A DNA stretch of 9,358 nucleotides from Propionibacteriaceae bacterium. Its GTDB lineage: Bacteria > Actinomycetota > Actinomycetes > Propionibacteriales > Propionibacteriaceae. The notes under the pieces are model-generated. The model did not search any database. It worked only from the letters and a program-made list of their open reading frames with translations, and was not told where the DNA came from. The stretch lies in NCBI GenBank assembly GCA_031265725.1, contig JAISCH010000138.1, positions 1-9,358 on the forward strand, in the 5' to 3' direction. Both the position numbers and the translations under genes were made by a program. Below, in pieces: positions 6,720 through 9,358 of the stretch (positions within the stretch are counted from its first letter, which is position 1; each line of letters begins with the position of its first letter).

Positions 6720-7106
6720 ATGCCGGTCGGTCGGGTTCGCTACTACGACGCTGAAAAGGGCTTTGGGTTCTTGAGCAAGGACGAGGGTGGCGACGATGTT
6801 TTCGTGCGCGCCTCAGCTCTGCCCGCCGGGGTGACAGCGCTCAAGCGGGGACAAAAAGTCGAGTTCGGAGTAGTCGACGGCAAAAAGGGCGAGCAGGCGT
6901 TGTCGTTGCGGATCTTGGAGACGCCGCCGTCGCTGTCCAAAGCTCAGCGCAAGCCTCCGGAGACGATGGTGCTCATCATCGAGGACTTGATCAAGATGTT
7001 GGACGGGCTGAGCAACGGCTATCGCCGGGGTCGCCATCCAGAGTCGCGGCAGGCGGAGAAGACCGCTGCGGTCCTGCGTGCGTTGGCAGACGAATTGGAG
7101 TTGTAG
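6720..7106 (+). CDS. Cold-shock domain protein with C-terminal extension
   Basis: A 128-aa protein. Residues 1-66 form a cold-shock domain, an OB fold that binds single-stranded RNA or DNA: RNP1 is KGFGFLSKD (13-21) and RNP2 is VFVRAS (27-32). Two usual nucleic-acid contacts differ: the Trp of the common KWYD/KWFN segment is Tyr8 (VRYYD), and the RNP2 His is Arg30. Residues 67-128 are a tail with a Pro-rich linker and a helical segment (ETMVLIIEDLIKML), as in the longer actinobacterial CspB-like proteins, so it is about twice the size of a minimal Csp. The stop abuts the GTG of the DUF3027 gene with no gap, implying an operon and translational coupling. The role is probably RNA chaperoning or transcript control; cold induction is not shown by the sequence. 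Confidence 0.9.
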   Translation: MPVGRVRYYDAEKGFGFLSKDEGGDDVFVRASALPAGVTALKRGQKVEFGVVDGKKGEQALSLRILETPPSLSKAQRKPPETMVLIIEDLIKMLDGLSNGYRRGRHPESRQAEKTAAVLRALADELEL

Positions 7107-7871
7107 GTGGCTGTCATCACTATTGATCAAGCCTGCGCCGACGCTGTGGAGTTGGCCCAGGCGGCGGCGGTGCGCCGCAGCGGCGTCTTTGGGGTGGGTG
7201 AGCATCTCGGCGTCGAGCCAGAGGATCAGCGGGTGGCGACCCACTACTTCGCTTGCACCCATCCGGGCTATCCGGGCTGGCGCTGGTCGGTGACTGTCGC
7301 GCGGGCCTCGCGGGCCAGGGTGGTGACGGTCTCCGAGGTGCTGATGGTGCCTGGCGAGGGGGCCCTGCTCTCCCCGCCGTGGGTGCCTTGGGCGGAACGG
7401 GTCACCGCCAAAGACATCGTTCCGGGATCGATCCTGCCCACCAGAGCGGACGATGACCGGCTGGTGCCTGGCTACACCGGCGAGGAGTCCGCTGACTTTG
7501 ACCCTGCCGAACGGTCACAGCTGCGCTGGGTGGTGACTGAGCTCGGATTGGGCCGGGAGCGGGTATTGAGCGGCGAGGGCCGCGACAAGGCCGCGAATCG
7601 CTGGCTCGCCGGCAAGGGCGGGCCGGACAACGACATGACTCATCAGGCCCCGGCCATGTGCGCGAGCTGTGGTTTCATGGTGCCGCTGGCCGGAGCGCTC
7701 GGACGGCTGTTCGGAGCTTGCACAAACGAGTACTCGCCCCAGGACGGGGAAGTCGTCAGCCGTGACCACGGCTGCGGCGGGCACTCTGATGTGGCCGCTC
7801 CCAAGCGGGGAGTGAAGCTCGGCGTCCCGATTTGGGACACGATCTCAGTCGATCCGACTCTTTTCGACTGA
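7107..7871 (+). CDS. DUF3027 family protein with four-cysteine C-terminal motif
   Basis: A 254-aa protein that I recognise as DUF3027, an actinobacterial family of unknown function. The GTG start directly follows the csp stop codon, with GGAG (7097-7100) 6 nt upstream inside csp. The middle contains the conserved stretch HPGYPGWRWSVTVAR and the segment LSPPWVPWAERV. The C-terminal part has CASC (Cys185, Cys188), Cys205 and Cys223, spaced C-x2-C-x16-C-x17-C, with His residues next to the last Cys (DHGCGGHS). This would suit a structural zinc site; that is my inference. There is no signal peptide or membrane helix. From memory, csp and DUF3027 genes are often neighbours in actinobacteria, which suggests a shared role in RNA or transcription. 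The stop codon lies inside the left arm of the long palindrome. Confidence 0.85.
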   Translation: MAVITIDQACADAVELAQAAAVRRSGVFGVGEHLGVEPEDQRVATHYFACTHPGYPGWRWSVTVARASRARVVTVSEVLMVPGEGALLSPPWVPWAERVTAKDIVPGSILPTRADDDRLVPGYTGEESADFDPAERSQLRWVVTELGLGRERVLSGEGRDKAANRWLAGKGGPDNDMTHQAPAMCASCGFMVPLAGALGRLFGACTNEYSPQDGEVVSRDHGCGGHSDVAAPKRGVKLGVPIWDTISVDPTLFD

Positions 7872-8039
7872 GAGGTCGCGCCAATAGCTGGCTTGACTCG
7901 CAACGAGATAATGGTGCGCTGGCTGCGTTGTCGTCAATCGACGTAGATCCGCTACGCCTCTTTCCTCCGCCTTGCCATCACACCATTCTCCCGCCGCTCG
8001 CTTAACCAGCGAGCTATTGGCGCAACCTCTGAGAGTCGA
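7864..8039. repeat. Long imperfect palindrome after the DUF3027 gene
   Basis: The left arm (7864-7889) pairs with the right arm (8012-8039): TCGACT with AGTCGA, AGAGGT with ACCTCT, and a perfect 12-bp block GCGCCAATAGCT with AGCTATTGGCGC, broken only by one mismatch and a small internal loop. Inside, AATGGTG (7910-7916) pairs with CACCATT (7981-7987) and pairing continues at GGC/GCC. Each arm carries a side hairpin: CTCG-CAA-CGAG (7897-7907), and CTCGCT-TAACC-AGCGAG (7997-8013), which shares two bases with the outer stem. CGTAG/CTACG (7942-7956) closes the centre. It could be a non-autonomous mobile repeat, a structured 3' end or a terminator. No transposase gene is present and no clear target duplication is seen. 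Confidence 0.75.
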
Positions 8040-8064
8040 GTTGATCTAACGGTCGGGCCAGCCA

Positions 8065-8133
8065 TCGGCGCAGTCGCTGAGTTTGGCGCTGCCAGCGGAA
8101 TCGATTATGGAATCACTCGTCAGACTGCGCTGA
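8065..8133. repeat. Second inverted repeat upstream of aroQ
   Basis: TCGGCGCAGTC (8065-8075) and GACTGCGCTGA (8123-8133) can form an 11-bp stem with one G-U pair. Pairing may continue inward at GAGT (8079-8082) with ACTC (8115-8118), and a small TGGC-GCT-GCCA hairpin lies in between. If aroQ is leaderless this lies outside its mRNA, so it would act as DNA (operator) or as the terminator of the csp-DUF3027 transcript. The rest of 8040-8152 shows no reading frame of note. Confidence 0.4.
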
Positions 8134-8144
8134 CCCGCTACTCT
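8117..8144 (+). promoter_or_regulatory. Predicted aroQ promoter
   Basis: TCGTCA (8117-8122, 4/6 to TTGACA) and TACTCT (8139-8144) are 16 bp apart. The -10 box ends 8 nt before the aroQ ATG, which lacks a Shine-Dalgarno sequence, so transcription probably starts at or just before the start codon. The -35 overlaps the right arm of the second inverted repeat. Confidence 0.45.
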
Positions 8145-8152
8145 TTAGAGCT

Positions 8153-8596
8153 ATGGATGTGCTTGTAATTAATGGTCCGAATCTGAATGCGCTGGGCAGC
8201 CGGGAGCCAGAAATTTATGGCTCCACGACATTGGCTGACCTAGAGGCCGGTCTGGTCGCCCAGGGTGCCGCTGCCGGTTTGGAAGTGGGCACTTTCCAGA
8301 GCAACCATGAGGGCGAGATCATCGACCGGCTCTACCAGGCTCAGCAGGACGGCGCCAAGTTCGTCATTATCAATCCGGGAGCGCTGACGCATACCTCGCT
8401 GGCTTTGCGCGACGCGTTCGCCTCGGTGCGTATACCGTTCATTGAGGTGCATATCTCCAATGTCCACGCCAGAGAGGAGTTCCGGAGGCATTCCTACCTC
8501 TCCGATTTGGCGGTTGGAGTGATGGCTGGCTTCGGCGGGTACGGCTACACTATGGCATTAGATTTCCTCATCAACCGTCTCGAGCTTTGGGGCTAA
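8153..8596 (+). CDS. aroQ: Type II 3-dehydroquinate dehydratase
   Basis: A 147-aa enzyme of normal family length that converts 3-dehydroquinate to 3-dehydroshikimate, the third step of the shikimate pathway to aromatic amino acids. The N-terminus [21 protein letters not shown] contains the active-site loop with Arg17 and the catalytic Tyr22. [10 protein letters not shown] supplies Asn74 and His80. [20 protein letters not shown] carries the catalytic His100 and the substrate-binding Arg107 and Arg111. Type II enzymes are dodecamers unrelated to the Schiff-base type I enzyme. Other aro genes are not next to it. The next gene begins 2 nt after the stop, so the two are probably co-transcribed. 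Confidence 0.97.
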   Translation: MDVLVINGPNLNALGSREPEIYGSTTLADLEAGLVAQGAAAGLEVGTFQSNHEGEIIDRLYQAQQDGAKFVIINPGALTHTSLALRDAFASVRIPFIEVHISNVHAREEFRRHSYLSDLAVGVMAGFGGYGYTMALDFLINRLELWG

Positions 8597-8598
8597 TT

Positions 8599-9240
8599 AT
8601 GAAGATCACCCACCTTGGGCATGCCGCTGTGCTGCTGGAAGTGGCCGACCGGAGGATTCTCTTCGATCCGGGCAATTTCTCTACCGCCTGGCACTCGGTC
8701 ACCGGCCTTGACGCTGTTTTTGTCACCCACAAGCATCTGGATCACATTGATCCGGAGCATCTGCCCGCGCTGCTGGGGGCCAATCCGCAGGCCAAGCTGT
8801 ACGTGGAGCCGCAAGTGGACCAGGCCTATGACCTGCCCACCGCCTTGGTCATGGACCCGGATACCAGCGTTGAATTGGGCGGGGTGCGGGTGTCCGCTGT
8901 GGGCGGGCTGCACGCCGTCATCTATAAGGACATTCCCCGGATAGGGAATATCGGGTTAGTGGTCGAGGCTGAGGGCGAGCCGCGCTTCTTCCATCCCGGT
9001 GACTCGCTGAAGGCCGTGCCCAAGGGGATCGATGTGCTGGCCATCCCGGCATACGCACCCTGGGCGGCGATGAAGCGGACCATCGATTTCACCCGCGCGG
9101 TGGATGCCCCGCGCAGTTTCTTCATCCATGAGGGCCTGCTCAACGAACGCGGTTGGAGGCTGGCGTGCAACTTGTTGACCTCGCAGACCTCCACCCAGCT
9201 AACTGACCTGCGCGACGGCGTTCCGCTGGAATTGAGTTAA
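8599..9240 (+). CDS. Metallo-beta-lactamase-fold hydrolase (UlaG/YtkL-like)
   Basis: A 213-aa cytoplasmic protein of the metallo-beta-lactamase superfamily. The metal motif THKHLDHID supplies His44, His46, Asp48 and His49. A His follows in GGLHAVIYKD, an Asp in FFHPGDS, and a late His in FFIHEGLL, consistent with a two-metal site. The opening MKITHLGHAAVLLE with LFDPG resembles the small UlaG/UPF0173-type hydrolases, not true beta-lactamases, and there is no signal peptide. The substrate cannot be read from the sequence. The start at 8599 is chosen over a TTG at 8587 because it gives the family N-terminus; GGGG at 8589-8592 is a weak ribosome binding site within the end of aroQ. The 2-nt gap suggests an operon with aroQ, but a link to the shikimate pathway is not shown. 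Confidence 0.9.
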   Translation: MKITHLGHAAVLLEVADRRILFDPGNFSTAWHSVTGLDAVFVTHKHLDHIDPEHLPALLGANPQAKLYVEPQVDQAYDLPTALVMDPDTSVELGGVRVSAVGGLHAVIYKDIPRIGNIGLVVEAEGEPRFFHPGDSLKAVPKGIDVLAIPAYAPWAAMKRTIDFTRAVDAPRSFFIHEGLLNERGWRLACNLLTSQTSTQLTDLRDGVPLELS

Positions 9241-9263
9241 ACAGCGTTTTCTCGTTAGCCGGT

Positions 9264-9358
9264 CTAAACAATATATAGCGTGACCGTGGAGCCTTTGGCT
9301 ATCTTCTTCCCTGCGGAAGGATTCGATCCGTTGACGAAGCCCAGCGGGAAATTGGTCA
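9264..9358 (-). CDS. C-terminal end of a PASTA-domain protein (partial)
   Basis: The minus strand holds 30 codons and a TAG stop, running off the right edge. The residues include FPLGFVNGSNPSAGKK followed by IAKGSTVTLYIV, which match the second half of a PASTA repeat (the NPxAGxxxxxGSxVxLxV pattern). PASTA repeats bind muropeptides or beta-lactams outside the cell and occur at the C-termini of PknB-type Ser/Thr kinases and some class A penicillin-binding proteins; which of these applies cannot be told from this fragment. The gene converges on the hydrolase gene with a 23-bp gap in which I see no hairpin. The fragment has no start codon within the window. Confidence 0.8.
   Translation of the reverse strand, partial: TNFPLGFVNGSNPSAGKKIAKGSTVTLYIV

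Noticed and set aside
6847..6862. Further match to the operator-like motif (GGGACAAAAAGTCG)
   Set aside because: It diverges after GGGACAAA and lies within the csp coding sequence.
7911..7946. Small reading frame MVRWLRCRQST inside the palindrome
   Set aside because: It has no proper ribosome binding site, its codons fall in the paired arms, and an 11-codon frame is expected by chance.
7897..8013. tRNA-like or attC-like site in the palindrome
   Set aside because: Side hairpins resemble cloverleaf arms superficially, but there is no anticodon arm, T-loop consensus or CCA end, and no integrase recognition sequences or cassette genes are seen.

Overview
The window looks like an ordinary chromosomal segment of a moderately high-GC Gram-positive bacterium (Actinomycetota). 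Four things point there: a Streptomyces-type xylose isomerase, a polyphosphate glucokinase, a cold-shock protein with a C-terminal extension followed directly by a DUF3027 protein, and many starts that look leaderless. I cannot name the family or genus with confidence.

Layout. 1-229 is a relatively AT-rich leader with inverted repeats and the xylA promoter. xylA (230-1420, +) and xylB (1440-2864, +) convert D-xylose to D-xylulose 5-phosphate. ppgK (2871-3632, -) converges on xylB with only 6 bp between the stop codons. A 187-bp divergent region (3633-3819) holds three copies of a 13-bp motif. galE (3820-4800, +) follows and converges, across a hairpin terminator, on a DUF885 peptidase-like gene (4862-6541, -). 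After a second divergent region comes a two-gene unit on +: a csp-like gene (6720-7106) abutting a DUF3027 gene (7107-7871). A 281-bp intergenic stretch (7872-8152) contains a large imperfect palindrome that starts at the DUF3027 stop codon, and a second dyad just before aroQ. aroQ (8153-8596, +) and a metallo-beta-lactamase-fold hydrolase (8599-9240, +) form a pair. The right edge cuts into the 3' end of a minus-strand gene whose last 30 residues are a PASTA repeat.

How the genes work together. xylAB, ppgK and galE all feed or rearrange sugars: xylose into the pentose phosphate pathway, glucose phosphorylation from polyphosphate or ATP, and UDP-glucose/UDP-galactose interconversion. A shared sequence, GACAAACKCG, lies upstream of xylA and three times between ppgK and galE, which suggests one sugar-responsive regulator. 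No transporter or regulator gene is visible in the window. aroQ supplies the shikimate pathway.

The most interesting non-coding signals are the repeated operator-like motif, the recurring TAnnnT box 6-8 nt before start codons that lack a Shine-Dalgarno sequence (xylB, ppgK, galE, DUF885, aroQ), and the 176-nt palindrome after DUF3027. I saw no CRISPR array, tRNA, rRNA, insertion sequence or defence system.
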